Notes under the pieces: generated by a model
What the model was told of the DNA's origin: nothing
Database searches by the model: none
The model's input: the letters and a program-made list of their open reading frames with translations, nothing else
Made by a program: the position numbers and the translations under genes
Shown: one piece after another, positions 34,587 to 49,500 of the stretch
Layout: the number at the start of each line of letters is the position of its first letter
How positions within the stretch are numbered: the first letter of the stretch is position 1
NCBI RefSeq assembly: GCF_026210795.1
Contig: NC_089447.1
Location: 2,730,501-2,794,500, forward strand
Reading direction: 5' to 3'
Origin: Rhizophagus irregularis
Lineage: Eukaryota > Glomeromycota > Glomeromycetes > Glomerales > Glomeraceae
Length of the DNA stretch: 64,000 nucleotides

Positions 34587-37500
34587 ATGACGAGCTTTCC
34601 TGAGGATTATTTCTACCTTAAGGTAGGTTCAACGAGCCTTGTATTGGACGTTGAACGTGCTACCACTTTCTTTGGATTTGGTGGTTCAAGCGTAAAGGAA
34701 GGTTCAAAAACTGTTATCGCTTCGCAAAAAAGTGAAGCAGAAAATGATGCTGCCTATCAACTTTGGAGACACGAAAATGGTTATCTTGTTAATAAACAAA
34801 CCAATTTATATTTAGAAGTTGATAATGGTAAGTATTTTAAAATCGTTATAAAAAAATTTTAATGACGTATCGTGTTTGCAAAAAGCGAAATGTGTATTAT
34901 ATAATCATGTCCAAATATAGTATAATTCTGGATTTTCTTTTAAATATCCAGTAAATTCTCCTATTTGTAATACAGAATCACGTGAATTTAATATTTATTT
35001 TAATTTTATTCTATAGGAAAACCTGGTAACCGTATTGTCCTTCATCATCAAAAACCTGGTTCTAATGGTTCTAATCAACGATGGGCTTTGACCAAGGAAG
35101 GATACATTTCTTTAAAAAGCCATCCTAAATACGTTATCGATGTGAAAGGTGGTAATGCAAAAGAAGGATCACATGTTGTGCTCTCTGATAGCGGCTCAAA
35201 AAGTTTTATAAAGTCTAACTCTGCCAAATGGGAAATTGTCTCTTTAAGCAAGAAACGTCGTAGTATGTATTTAAATTAATTTTTCTACACATGATTAGGT
35301 TATATAATATTAGATCCAGAAAATCATTAATTTCTCTTTTCTTTTTACCTTCTTAAGATGAAGGAGCGATTGGTATTATTAGATTGGAATTAGTAGAAGC
35401 TAAAGGTCTTAAAAGTGTTGATTCATTCTTTGCTGGTGGTAAGTATCTATTTCTTTAAACCGTTCATTAATTCTTGATTATTTGAAAATTATTCACAAAA
35501 AAATTTCAAAATTTAAGGAAAATCTGATCCTTACGTTCGAGTTTTTCACGAGGGTGGTCAAGACATTATTGCTCAGACTAAATTCATTGACAATAATTTG
35601 GATCCCGTTTGGAATGAAGTTCATTACTTGCCAGTAAATAATATTGGGGATAAATTCATCTTGGACGTGATGGATTTTAATGCTTTTACTAAAGACAAAC
35701 CGCTTGGTCATTGTACTTTCGAAGTTACTAAAGAACTTGTTAAAGAAGTTTCACCTAATGTATTTGAAGGAACACCGAATGGCATTGATAAGTGAGTATG
35801 AACGCTAATATTATTAGTTTTTCTTTAATTAATTGAAAGCTAACAGGTTTTTTTTTTTAATTAATATTTAGATGGGCCAATCTTTCAATTCAAGGAAAAC
35901 TTCATTACAAAGCAAAATTTTCCCCTTTAACTTTAAGTTCTTTACCAAAACCAACACCAGATTTCCTCGCTAATCTTAAGGAAAAACCCTTTGATAAATC
36001 AACACTTTATGTCCTTATTACATTGCAAGCACCAAATGGTAGCTTCCCTCCTTCTGACACATTAGCAAACTTGTTCGGTTATTCTAGTACGAATGAACTG
36101 TTTGAATTGTATAAAAATCATGTTCATGATGATAGAGTCGTAAATAATACCAATAAGACAATTTGGACCACTAGTATGGTAAGTCTTGTCACTATGTAGT
36201 TTATGTATCAAAAAAAAAAAAAATTATTATTATTTTTAATCACATTATTATGTTTATTATTTATAGGTATTATGGTTTTTGAGATATTTATTAAAAGAAC
36301 ATAGAAGTGAATGGGGAGGAATTTATGAACGTTCAGAACGATATATCACTAAAGAGTTAGGTGGTGATTTAGAAATTGAAGAAATTGTAATCGCAGGTGG
36401 AAGAAAAGCCGTACGGGAGAGATTTGAAATTAAAGTTGTTGATGGTAAGTAATTCACATTTGCTAATTGTATTAGAGAGTTTTATATGTACATATTAAAA
36501 ATATATTTACCTATTTATTCTAAATTATTAGATAAACAAATTATTACCCGAGAAAATGTCAAAACTCATGATGTCACTCGTATAATTAGACATCAAACTA
36601 GCACTGGTGCATTCCAAGCTAGTGATGAACTTGCGAAATTAATGTCATTTAATAGTTCAGGGCAACTTCGTACAGCACTTACTCGACATATTAACTCTCA
36701 ATCTAAAAGTGCTAAAATCACGAATTATGAAACCCAAGTGTGGGTTACTATACTCGTATTATACTACTTCCGTCTTGTTGGAGTAGATCATAAAACAGAA
36801 TGGGAGGAATCTTATTTAAGGGCTTACAAATGGTTATGGGTACAATTCAAAGGGAAAGAAAAAATTGAACAAGAAGCCTTTAAAATCATTGAATCATTTG
36901 TTAAAGAACGATATAGTGTTAAAGAAGATGTCATGCAATTAGACGAACAATTTATCAAACATATTGCTGATAAGATTGATTTCATTAAAAAGGGTGGAGT
37001 CTCAGTTAGTAGAGGTATTTCTGGTAAGAATTATAATTTTATTTTAACTAAATTATTATTTAATATTTAAAGGTATTAATTATTTAATTATTTCATTTTA
37101 TTTTATCAAATTAGCCAAAAAACTTCATGGTGTTGCGCGAATTCATATTGTCAGTGCCAAAAATCTCATGAAAGCAGACTCATGGTTTGGTGGTGGTGCC
37201 TCAGATCCATATGTAAAAATTATTGGCTTATCCAGCGGCGAAGTTTATGGTGAAACTCGTGTCGTATACAACAACATTAATCCTGAGTGGAATCAAGTTT
37301 TTTATATTCCAATTTATGACCTTAATGATAAAATCAAGATTCAAATTTATGATTATAATGCTTTCTTTAAGCATGTAACTTTGGGATCTTACGTTCTTGA
37401 TCTTAAAGACTTTGTTAAAGTTTTAAGCAATGGAGCCGTTACAGGAAAAAAATTAGATACTACATGCGAACTAAGACCTAATAAAGGAAAACTTCATTTT

Positions 37501-40500
37501 ATTGCCGACTTCCATTCCTATTCTGAACAAGATTATACAACGACTATTATCTCTAAATCTACAATCACCATCCAACATTTGTATATTTTGATAACTTATC
37601 AGCGTCCAGATGGTGGATTTGAATTAAATGACAGATTAGCAAAATTATTAAATTTTGATACCAAGGAGGAATTGGTAAAATCATTTACCGCTTATATAGA
37701 AAGAGAAAATGATGATAGAGTAAAAGCTCTTCATATCGATACTTGGGGTACCGCATTACTTACAGGTAATTTTATCACTACTTCATATTAACGCATATTT
37801 TTGTAGTTGTTTTTTTCCCCCATATTTTAAATTAAATTTATATTTTCTTATCCCTTTTCATATAGCATTCCTTAAAACTCTATTATGGGAACATAGACAA
37901 GAATGGATGACAACTTATACAAAAGCCGAAACTTACTTAAGTGAAATTGTTACGGACATTGAAACCGAGGAACGGCTATATACTTTGGCCAACAGATTTG
38001 TCATCGAACGTTTCAAATTCACTGAATGGGAAAGTGAAGAACAAAAGAAGAGTCTCGGTATTATTGGTATGTTTATAATTTTTTTCACACTTTGTCACTT
38101 TGTTTAAAAAAAAGAAAATTTGATTTTAATTTTAAAATTATTTATTATTTAAAATAATATTTGACAGTTCAATCAAAGAAAATTATCATTACTCGCCGTA
38201 ACGTTACCATACGTCATGTACGTCGTTTCTTGAGCTATCAAAAAGAATCGGGTTGTTTTGAACTTGACAATCACTTGGCTGAAACTCTTGGATTCAGTTC
38301 AGCCGAAGAAGCAAAGAAAAGCTTGGAAACTCATTTCTCATCAAATTCAAAAGTTTCAAAACTTGATGTCAACTTACAAAGTTCGGCTATAATGATTTGG
38401 TATATAAGATACGTATTGGTCGATTTCAGAGGAGAATGGGTTGATAAATATCAAACAACATCAAAATGGATTACTGAGCAGGTAAAAGATAAACAAACCG
38501 AAGAAGAACTCCTTGAAGCCGCAAGAAGCTTTGTCAGAAAGAGATTCGATGTTGATGATGAGGCATTGAAAGAAGATGAAACCTTCGAAACTACTTTGGC
38601 TCTTACCCCAGAAAATATTCCTTCAGAAATAAAAAGGCAAATCGAAGAAGATGAAATAAAGAATGAGAATGATGCTATTGTAACAGATCAAGTCATCGGA
38701 CTTCTTAAAATTAAAATCAAAGGTGCCCGAAATCTTCCAAAGTCAAGTTCATGGTTTACTTCTTCAAAACCAGATCCTTATATTAAAATTCTTGATGCTT
38801 CTGGTCAAGAAATTGTTCGAACTCGTACTATTTCTGAAACGATTGAGCCAAAATGGGAAGAAGTTCATTATGTTTCAATTCATGGTACTGGAGAAAGCAT
38901 TACCTTCGAGATTATGGATGAAAATTTATTTGTAGCTGATAAACCTCTTGGTACTTATATTTTTGAAACCGCCAAAATTGTTAAAAAATCTGAAGATGGT
39001 TTCTACACTACTAGTGAAACTGTAAGAGAATGGTTCCCTCTTATTATTAATAAAAAACCTAGTGGTGAATTAGATATGGAAGTCCAATTCGTTTCTACTC
39101 AATATAGCTGGAAAGAGAGTTTCATTTTCAGCAAAGATACTCTTACTATTGAACATATTTATATTATTCTAAGTTGGAGAAATTCTAGAGGTTACTTCGA
39201 ATTTTCTGATGATGTATCTCATTTCTTTAACTTTAAATCTCAGGAAGAATTAAAGAGTGACTTCTTGAAACTCACCACTGAATCCACTGAATTGCAAAGT
39301 TTAAGTGAATCTGCTCTTAGTACTGCATTAGTAATCACATATTTAAAAATTTTATGTTGGAAATATCGTGTAGAATGGAATAAAGTTTCAGCAAACAGTG
39401 AAGAATGGCTAAGTTCAGAAGTCAATAATATTGAACTTGAAGACAAATTATATGAAATTTGTGAAAAATTCATTATTGAGAAATTCAATGTTAAAGATTT
39501 TGAGGAAGAACAAAAAATTGTTTTGATTTCAAGTAAAGTTTCTATTTCTATTTCTATTTTTTTGTTTTTTTTTTGTTTTTAATTTTTATGCGATATTATA
39601 TTAATATGTTTCGAATAATATTAAAATTTTTATTAGCTCATAAACGTTTCATCCTTACACGTAAAATGGTTACTATTCGTATCGTTCGTCGTATTCTTGC
39701 CTATCAAACTCAAGATGGTAACATTCCTCTTAATAACAAGACTGCTGAACTACTTGGATTCGAAAATGCTGAAGATCTTAAAAAAGAACTTCAAACTTAC
39801 TTTAAGAGTGAAAACGTTAAGAAAGTTGAACATTTATGGGCTAGTGCTTGTATAATTTGGTACCTACGTTATGTAGCATTAGATTATCGTAATGATTGGC
39901 TTGAATCCTTTGAAAAAACTTCCGAATATTTAAGAGTTCAATGCAATGATTCGAAATTAGAACAAGAAGTTTTAGATTGTGCTAAAGAATTTATACACAA
40001 ACGATATCAAGTTGATAATGAATCTGTTGAAGAAGATAATAAATTTGCTGTGACTTTGAGTAGAAAGAAGGAAATGATTGCAAAGGAAAAAGAAGAAGAA
40101 GCGATAAATGAAGGTTTGTATATATATATATATAATATTATTAACAAAATTATTTTGCAAGAATAAGTGTTAATAATTTAATTTTATTTTATTGTTTTTT
40201 AGCCAAGGTTAAAAGAAAACCATCACTTCTTGTAAAACCAGTCGTTACTGTTGAAACAGTCAAGAAATACATTAAGTATCAAAATAAAGAAGGGAAATTT
40301 ACCTTTAACGATGATATTGCCAAACAGTTGACATTTGAGAATAGCGAATCCCTCAAAACTTCTATTAATAAACACTTTGGTTCTAAGCTTACTTCAAAAC
40401 TTGATTTGGATATTTTAACTACAGCTATATCAATTTATTATCTTCGCTTAGAAGGCTCTGAACATCGTTCTGAATGGTCAACTACTTATGAAACCTCATG

Positions 40501-43500
40501 CAAATGGTTAAAACAACAAATTAAAGATAAAGAAGTTGAGAGTGAGTTACTTAAAAGTGCAAGATCATATGTCATTATTACTTATAATGTAGATAATGAA
40601 ACAATTGATAAAGACTCTAAAGAATTTCCAGGTTCGTGAAATATTTTAATTTGTAATTTTCGTGTTTATTTTATTTACTTGAGATTAATTTGTATTTATT
40701 ATTATGCGAAAAGCTATTCCTATTCCTGATGAAAGTGCAGCAGCACCAGATAAAGGAAAATCTGTTGATAAAGGTCAACATGCAGAAACTAAAAGTAGGG
40801 AGATAGGGGTAGAAGCTAAAAAACAAGATGCAGTTATTACTCAAAGCGAAAGCCAACGTAAAGCAATTCTCGACGTTCAATCATCTACTACAGTTGAAAA
40901 GACTCAATCAATCATTTCTTATCAACAAGGAGATGGATGCTATAAATTGAGTGATATAGTTTCCAAGAAACTCGAAACTTCTGAAGAAACTTTAACCGAA
41001 TCAATTCGTACTAGTACTACTAATGAGACCATTCGAAAATTAAAACCTGAAGTTCTTTCAACCGTTTTGACGATCAGTTATTTACAAACTTTTGCTAATC
41101 AACATGAATCCCACTGGAAAGTACAAAACGAAAAAGCAAGAAAATATCTTATTAAGGAAGTAGGTGAAGACAAAGTAGAAGAAATTTTGGCCGCAAGCAA
41201 GAAAATAGTAGTAGAAAGAGCAACAAATAAAGTTATTCGTAAACAACAACGTTCTGCTTTCGCTACAATCCAATCATCGACTACCCTTGAAAAGACCAAA
41301 TCCATTTTATCTTCATTTAAAACGGATCATTTTGAATGGAATCCAACTATTTCGAAGAAACTTGATATTTCTTCTGATAAATTGGTCTCTACTTGTGAGT
41401 CATATGCTAAAACTGAAGAACTTAAACAAACAATTAAACAAAATCCTACAGTTTGGCAAACTGCTATTCAGCTTCATTACCTTGAACTTACAGCTCCTCA
41501 TCATGAAAAACATTGGAGAGGTCAATATGATACCGCAAGAAAATATATTAAAAGTCAGATCAAGAATGAAAAATTAGAAAAAGAATTGTGGGAAGCTTCT
41601 TATAAGTTATGTGCTGAAAAAGCTACACAAAAGGTTATAGTCAAAAAGAGACGTGTAGCTTTATTACATCTTCAATCAAAGACTACAGTCGAAACAACAA
41701 AGATCATATGTTCAAAACAAAAACCCGAAGGTTCCATTGAAATAAGTGAAGAAATTACTAGAAATTCCGGTATCTCATCTGATTCTATCCTTAAAACTGT
41801 AGAAACTCATGCTACCACTGAAAGTTTGAAAAAAGTAACGAATGTGGATGTCTGGAAGACGGCAATTTCATTATCTTACCTTGAAACCTATGGTACCGCT
41901 CACGAATCAACTTGGAAAGTTCATTATGATAAGGCCAGAAAATTTATAAAAGAAAAAGTCAAAGATGAAAAATTAGAAGCAGAAATATTAAAAGCAAGTA
42001 AAGAATTAGTAATTCAAAAGTCTACTACAAATGTTATTCGCAAGCAAGCCAAAAAGGAAAAGAGAATAACTTTATCTTATCTCGATAAGAAGACTTCACC
42101 TTCAACAGTAATTAGTATTGTATCAAAACAAAAACAAGATGGTTCACTTGAATTGGGCACGGACCTTAAGAAGCAACTTGATGTTTCTTCTTCCGAATCT
42201 CTTGTTACATCAATCGAATCAATTGGAGTTAGCGAAAAACTCAAGAAAGTTATCAACTCCAAAGATACAAAATTAGTTGAATCAGCCCTAACAATTAGCT
42301 ATTTACAAAATGCTGCTTCTTCCCAAGAGCGAAACTGGCGTGATAAATATGATAAGGCTATATCATATATTCGTAAAGAAGTAAACGATGAAAAATTGGA
42401 AAAAGAACTCTTAAACGTTTGTAGGAAATATATTGTACAAAAGAGCGTTACAGAAGTAGTCCGAAAGAAACAATTAAAGGAAAAACGAATTGCCTTAACT
42501 GCTGCTCAGTCAAAAACCACTGTAGAAACTACTAAGAAAATTGTTTCAGCTCAAAAATCAGATGGTTCATTCGAATTGAATGAACAAATAAGTAAACAAC
42601 TGGATATCTCTTCACCAGAAACTTTATTAAATACTTGTCATACCGTTACAACAAACGAACGCGTCAAGACAATCAAAGATAGTTCAGTTTGGACAACTGC
42701 AATTACACGTAAGAAAATTCTTATAATATTTTAATATATATATTCAATTTAAATACTCATCTATTTATTCTTTTCATTTATTAAGTTATTTATTTACAAT
42801 ATAACGCTTCATCTCACGAATCAACTTGGAAGGAACAATATGACCGTGCCAGAAAGTATCTCAAAGAAAAAGTTAATGATGATGAGTTGGAAAAGGAGAT
42901 CTTAAGAACAACCAAAACAATAGTTGTAGAAAAAACCAGTAATAAGGTTATAAAAGAACAAAAGAAGGAAGAGAAGCGAGCTGCATTGTCCGCTATTCAG
43001 TCAAAGACTGATGTTAAAACCATAACATCACAACAACAAAATGACGGATCATTCGCGCTTAATGATGACATCAAAAAACAAATTGACATTTCTTCCAATG
43101 AAACTCTTACCAATTCTGTGTTGACTTATACCACAAATGAATCTGTGAAGAAATATGTTAAAGACGTAAAATATAATAAAGCTATCACAACTGCGATTAC
43201 TATTTCTTACTTAAAAGTCTATGCGTCTAATAATGAGTCAACATGGTCTGAGCAATACAAAAAAGCTAGAAAATATCTTAAAGAACAAATCAACGATGAT
43301 GCTCTTGAAGAAGAAATTATAAAAACTTGTTCGAAATTAGTTGTTGATAAATCTACAAAGAAAATCACCGAAAAGAAGAAGAAAGCTGAAAAACGTGTAG
43401 CACTTTCTGAAGTTCGGAAAGTTGGTTCCGTTGAAAAAGCAGAAAAAGTTATCTCTAATCAAAAGAGTGATGGATCGATTGAATTAAGTGATACTACTCG

Positions 43501-46500
43501 CAAAGACCTGAATATCAGCAACGAAACTTTGAAGCTCACTGTCAATACTTTAACTAAAAACGAAAAATTAAAAAATGCACCAGTTGAAGTTTGGAATACT
43601 GCGATAAGCTTAAATTATTTGAAAATTAACTCTGATGAACTCGGAGGAGCGTGGAAAGATAAATATGAAAAAGCAAGAAACTATCTCAAAACTCAACTCG
43701 GAGGTGACGAAAATGCTGAAAAGGAAATCTTGAAAGTGACAAATAAAATTGTAGTAGAAAAGGTCGTACTTAAACAAACCGAAGTTGAAAAACAAAAAGC
43801 TTTAGCAGCCATCCAATCTAAAACCACTGAAAAAACAATCAAGACTGTTGTTTCAACTCAACAACAAGATGGATCTTTTGAATTGAGCGACGTGGTCTGC
43901 AAGGATCTTGACGTCTCTTCAGAAACTCTTATCACGACAATGAAAAATTACGTATCAAGTGAAAAATTGAAGAAGATTAATGATAAAAAATTATTTTATA
44001 CTGTTATCACTCTAGCTTACCTACAAACTACATCGTCTTCTCAAGATAGCCAATGGAAAGATAAGTATGAGAAGGCTAGAAAATATGTTAAAGAAGCAAT
44101 TAAGGATGATGATTTAGAAGAAGAAATTTTGCAATCATCACAAAAATTTGTTACTGAAGCTTCCACAAATGTTGTCCGCAAACAAGCTAAACAAGAAAAG
44201 AAGACAGAGAAAACTGCGGCATTGATCACTCTTAAATCAAAGACCACTCCCGAAACAACCAGAAAGATCGTAGAAAACCAAAAACCCGATGGTTCTATTA
44301 AATTAGACAAAACGATTTCCGAGAAAATTAACATCTCTTCTGATAACATACAATCCTCAGTTCAAACTTATGGTGTTAGCGATAAATTAAAATCAGTCCC
44401 ACAGAAGGTATGGGAAACGGCCTTGTCACTCCGCTACTTAACCATTACCTCTCAATCTCAAGATCAACATAAAGAACAATCTGAAAAAGCCGAGAAGTAC
44501 CTTATTGAGGAACTCAAAGATAAAGAATTAGTGGAAGAGTTATTAACTACGTCAGAAAAAATTATTGTAGAAAAAAGTGTTGAAAAGGATAAGAAAGAAA
44601 CTGTCGCTACTATTCAGAACTCTACCACAACCGAAAAAGTAAAGGAGATAGTATCACTTCAAAAAGAAGATGGATCTTTAGAAGTCACTGACACCGTTTC
44701 TAAGGGGCTTGATACTGAGTCAACTGATACATTAGTATCTTATTTTAAATCTTATTTCAATAATAAAGGAACGAAAGTACCAGAGAACAAAAAAGTAATA
44801 GATACTGCTATAACTTTATCCTTCCTCAGAAAAACATCATCTACCGATAAATCCCCAGAATTAAAAGCAAAAATTGAAAAAGCAGAGACATATTTAAAAA
44901 CTGAGCTAGGAAGTGAAGAAGAAATTAAAGAAATATTAGAAACAACCGATACAATTGTTGTTGAACACGCAACGAAAAAAGCAACTAAAGAGAAAGCAGA
45001 TCAAGTTGTTGTCGAAAAAGTTCAGAAAACTATAACTGAAGAAGAGATCACAGAAGTCATTGAAACTCAAGATAACGAAGGTTCATACGAAAAAATATCC
45101 AACAAGATTACCGAAAAACTGGGAGTAATCACACCTGAAAATATTTCATCCTCCGTCCGTATCACTGATGAACGTGTCAAAAAATTTGATACCAAAGTAT
45201 GGAATACATTTATAACAATTGCTTATTGCAATAAAGTATTAGGAAAACAACAATCAACTCAAAATGAAAAAGCCCGCGCTTGGTTGCATGAACAAATCAA
45301 GGATGAAAAATTAGAAAAAGAAGTTTTAGAATCTTGTGAAAAATATGTTATTAAAACAGTCTCTGAAAAAACAATCAAAGTATCTACTGAAGAAAAAAGA
45401 GAACAAAAGAAAGAAAAGAAAGGTTGGGGATTAGGTGGAATTGGCTCGTATTTTGGTAGTGCAGTTAAATACACAACCGATACCGTACAACATACCGCTG
45501 ATACTGTATCTTCTACACTTTTTAATCTTAAATCAACAACCACTCCTGAAACAACCAAGAAGATCGTAGAAAACCAAAAACCCGATGGGTCTATTAAATT
45601 AGACAAAACCGTATCCGATCAAATTAACATCTCTTCTGATAATATACAATCCTCAATTCAAACTTATGGTGTTAGCGATAAATTAAAATCAGTCCCAAAG
45701 AACGTATGGGAAACAGCCTTGTCACTCCGCTACTTAACTATTACCTCTCAATCTCAAGATCAACATAAAGAACAATCTGAAAAAGCCAAAAAGTACCTTA
45801 TTGAGGAACTCAAAGATGAAAAATTAGTAGAAGAGATATTAACAACGTCGGAAAAGATTATTGTTGATCAAAGTGTCAAAAAAGGGAAGGAAGATGCCGT
45901 TTCCACTATCAAAAAATCTACCACAACCGAAAAAGCAACAGAAATAGTATCATCTCAAAAGGAAGATGGATCCTTAGAACTTACTGACACCGTTTCTAAG
46001 GCGCTTGATGTTGAATCTAATGAATCATTAGTTTCATCTATTAAAACTTATTTCATCGGTAAAGGAACGAAAGCACCGGAGAACAAAAAAGTAATAGATA
46101 CTGCTATAACCTTATCCTTCCTCAGAAATACATCATCCACCGATAGCTCACCAGAATTAAAAGAAAAAGTTGCAAAAGCAGAAAAATATTTGAAGATTGA
46201 GTTAGGAAGTGAAGAAAAAATTAAAGAATTATTAGAAAAAACCGATACAGTTGTTGTTGATCATGCAGCCAAGAAAGTAATCAAAGAAAAAGCTGAACAA
46301 ACGATAGTCCAAGAAATTCAAGAAACTGTAACTGAAGAAGAGAGTATAGAAGTTATTGGAACTCAAAATAAAGAAGGTTCATATGAAAAAATATCCGACA
46401 AAATCACTGAAAAACTTGGAGAAATCACAACCGAAAATATTTCATCCTCCGTCCGTATTACTGATGAACGTGTCAAAAAATTTGATACCAAAGTATGGAA

Positions 46501-49500
46501 CACATTTATAACAATTGCTTACTGCAACAAAGTGTTAGGAAAACACAAATCAAAATGGACAGATCAAAATGATAAAGCCCGCGCTTGGTTGCATGAACAA
46601 ATCAAGGATGAAAAATTAGAAAAAGAAGTTTTAGAATCTTGTGAAAAAATAGTAGCTGAAAAAGCTTCTAATAAAAAGAAAGAATCTTCCTGGCCTTCTT
46701 TGTCTACTTCTTTGACTGGTTGGGGATCTAGCTGGGGTAAATATATTACCGATACAGCTAAATACACAACCGATACCGTACAACATACCGCTGACACTGT
46801 ATCTTCTACACTTGTCAATCTTAAATCAACAACCACTCCTGAAACAACCAAAAAGATCGTAGAAAACCAAAAACCCGATGGTTCTATTAAATTAGACAAA
46901 ACCGTCTCTGACCAAATCAACATCTCTTCTGATAACATACAATCCTCAATTCAAACTTATGGTGTTAGTGACAAATTAAAATCAGTCCCAAAGAACGTAT
47001 GGGAAACAGCCTTGTCACTCCGCTACTTAACCATTACCTCTCAATCTCAAGATCAACATAAAGATCAATCTGACAAAGCCAAAAAGTACCTTATTGAGGA
47101 ACTCAAAGATGAAAAATTAGTAGAAGAGATATTAACAACGTCGGAAAAGATTATTGTTGATCAAAGTGTCAAAAAAGGAAAGGAAGATGCCGTTTCCACT
47201 ATCAAAAAATCTACCACAACCGAAAAAGCAAAAGAAATAGTATCATCTCAAAAAGAAGATGGATCCTTAGAACTCCCTGACACCGTTTCTAAGGCGCTTG
47301 ATGTTGAATCTAATGAATCATTAGTTTCATCTATTAAAACTTATTTCATCGGTAAAGGAACGAAAGCACCGGAGAACAAAAAAGTAATAGATACTGCTAT
47401 AACCTTATCCTTCCTCAGAAATACATCATCCACCGATAGTTCACCAGAATTAAAAGAAAAAGTTGCAAAAGCAGAAAAATATTTGAAGACTGAGTTAGGA
47501 AGTGAAGAAAAAATTAAAGAATTATTAGAAAAAACCGATACAGTTGTTGTCGATCATGCAGCCAAGAAAGTAATCAAAGAAAAAGCTGAACAAACAATTG
47601 TCCAAGAAATTCAAGAAACTGTAACTGAAGAAGAGATCACAAAAGTCATTGAAATTCAAAATAAAGAAGGTTCATATGAAAAAATATCCGACCAGATTAC
47701 CGAAAAACTTGGAGAAATCACAACCGAAAATATTTCATCCTCCGTCCGTATTACTGATGAACGTGTCAAAAAATTTGATACCAAAGTATGGAACACATTT
47801 ATAACAATAGCTTACTGCAACAAAGTGTTAGGAAAACACAAATCAAAATGGACAGATCAAAATGATAAAGCCCGCGCTTGGTTGCATGAACAAATCAAGG
47901 ATGAAAAATTAGAAAAAGAAGTTTTAGAATCTTGTGAAAAAATAGTAGCTGAAAAAGCTTCTAATAAAAAGAAAGAATCTTCCTGGCCTTCTTTGTCTAC
48001 TTCTTTGACTGGTTGGGGATCTAGCTGGGGTAAATATATTACCGATACAGCTAAATACACAACCGATACCGTACAGCATACCGCTGATACTGTATCTTCT
48101 ACACTTTTTAATCTTAAATCAACAACCACTCCTGAAACAACCCAGAAGATCGTAGAAAACCAAAAACCCGATGGTTCTATTAAATTAGACAAAACCGTAT
48201 CCGATCAAATTAACATCTCTTCTGATAACATACAATCCTCAATTCAAACTTATGGTGTTAGCGATAAATTAAAATCAGTCCCAAAGAACGTATGGGAAAC
48301 AGCCTTGTCACTCCGCTACTTAACCATTACCTCTCAATCTCAAGATCAACATAAAGAACAATCTGACAAAGCCAAAAAGTACCTTATTGAGGAACTCAAA
48401 GATGAAAAATTAGTAGAAGAGATATTAACAACGTCGGAAAAGATTATTGTTGATCAAAGTGTCAAAAAAGGAAAGGAAGATGCCGTTTCCACTATCAAAA
48501 GCTCTACCACAACCGAAAAAGCAAAAGAAATAGTATCATCTCAAAAGGAAGATGGATCCTTAGAACTTACTGACACCGTTTCTAAGGCGCTTGATGTTGA
48601 ATCTAATGAATCATTAGTTTCATCTATTAAAACTTATTTCATCGGTAAAGGAACGAAAGCACCGGAGAACAAAAAAGTAATAGATACTGCTATAACCTTA
48701 TCCTTCCTCAGAAATACATCATCCACCGATAGTTCACCAGAATTAAAAGAAAAAGTTGCAAAAGCAGAAAAATATTTGAAGACTGAGTTAGGAAGTGAAG
48801 AAAAAATTAAAGAATTATTAGAAAAAACCGATACAGTTGTTGTTGATCATGCAGCCAAGAAAGTAATCAAAGAAAAAGCTGAACAAACAATTGTCCAAGA
48901 AATTCAAAAAACTGTAACTGAAGAAGAGATCACAAAAGTCATTGAAATTCAAAATAAAGAAGGTTCATATGAAAAAATATCCGACCAGATTACCGAAAAA
49001 CTTGGAGAAATCACAACCGAAAATATTTCATCCTCCGTCCGTATTACTGATGAACGTGTTAAAAAATTTGATACCAAAATATGGAATACATTTATAACAA
49101 TTGCTTATTGCAACAAAGTATTAGGAAAACAACAATCAACTCAAAATGAAAAAGCCCGCGCTTGGTTGCATACTCAAATCAAGGATGAAAAATTAATAAA
49201 AGAAGTTTTAGAATCCTGTGAGAAAATAGTAGTTGAGAAAGCTTCTAATAAAAAGAAAGAATCTTCCTGGCCTTCTTTGTCTACTTCTTTGACTAGTTGG
49301 GGATCTGGCTGGGGTAAATATATTACCGATACAGCTAAATACACAACCGATACCGTACAGCATACCGCTGATACTGTATCTTCTACACTTTTTAATCTTA
49401 AATCAACAACCACTCCTGAAACAACCAAGAAGATCGTAGAAAACCAAAAACCCGATGGTTCTATTAAATTAGACAAAACCGTTTCCGATCAAATCAACAT

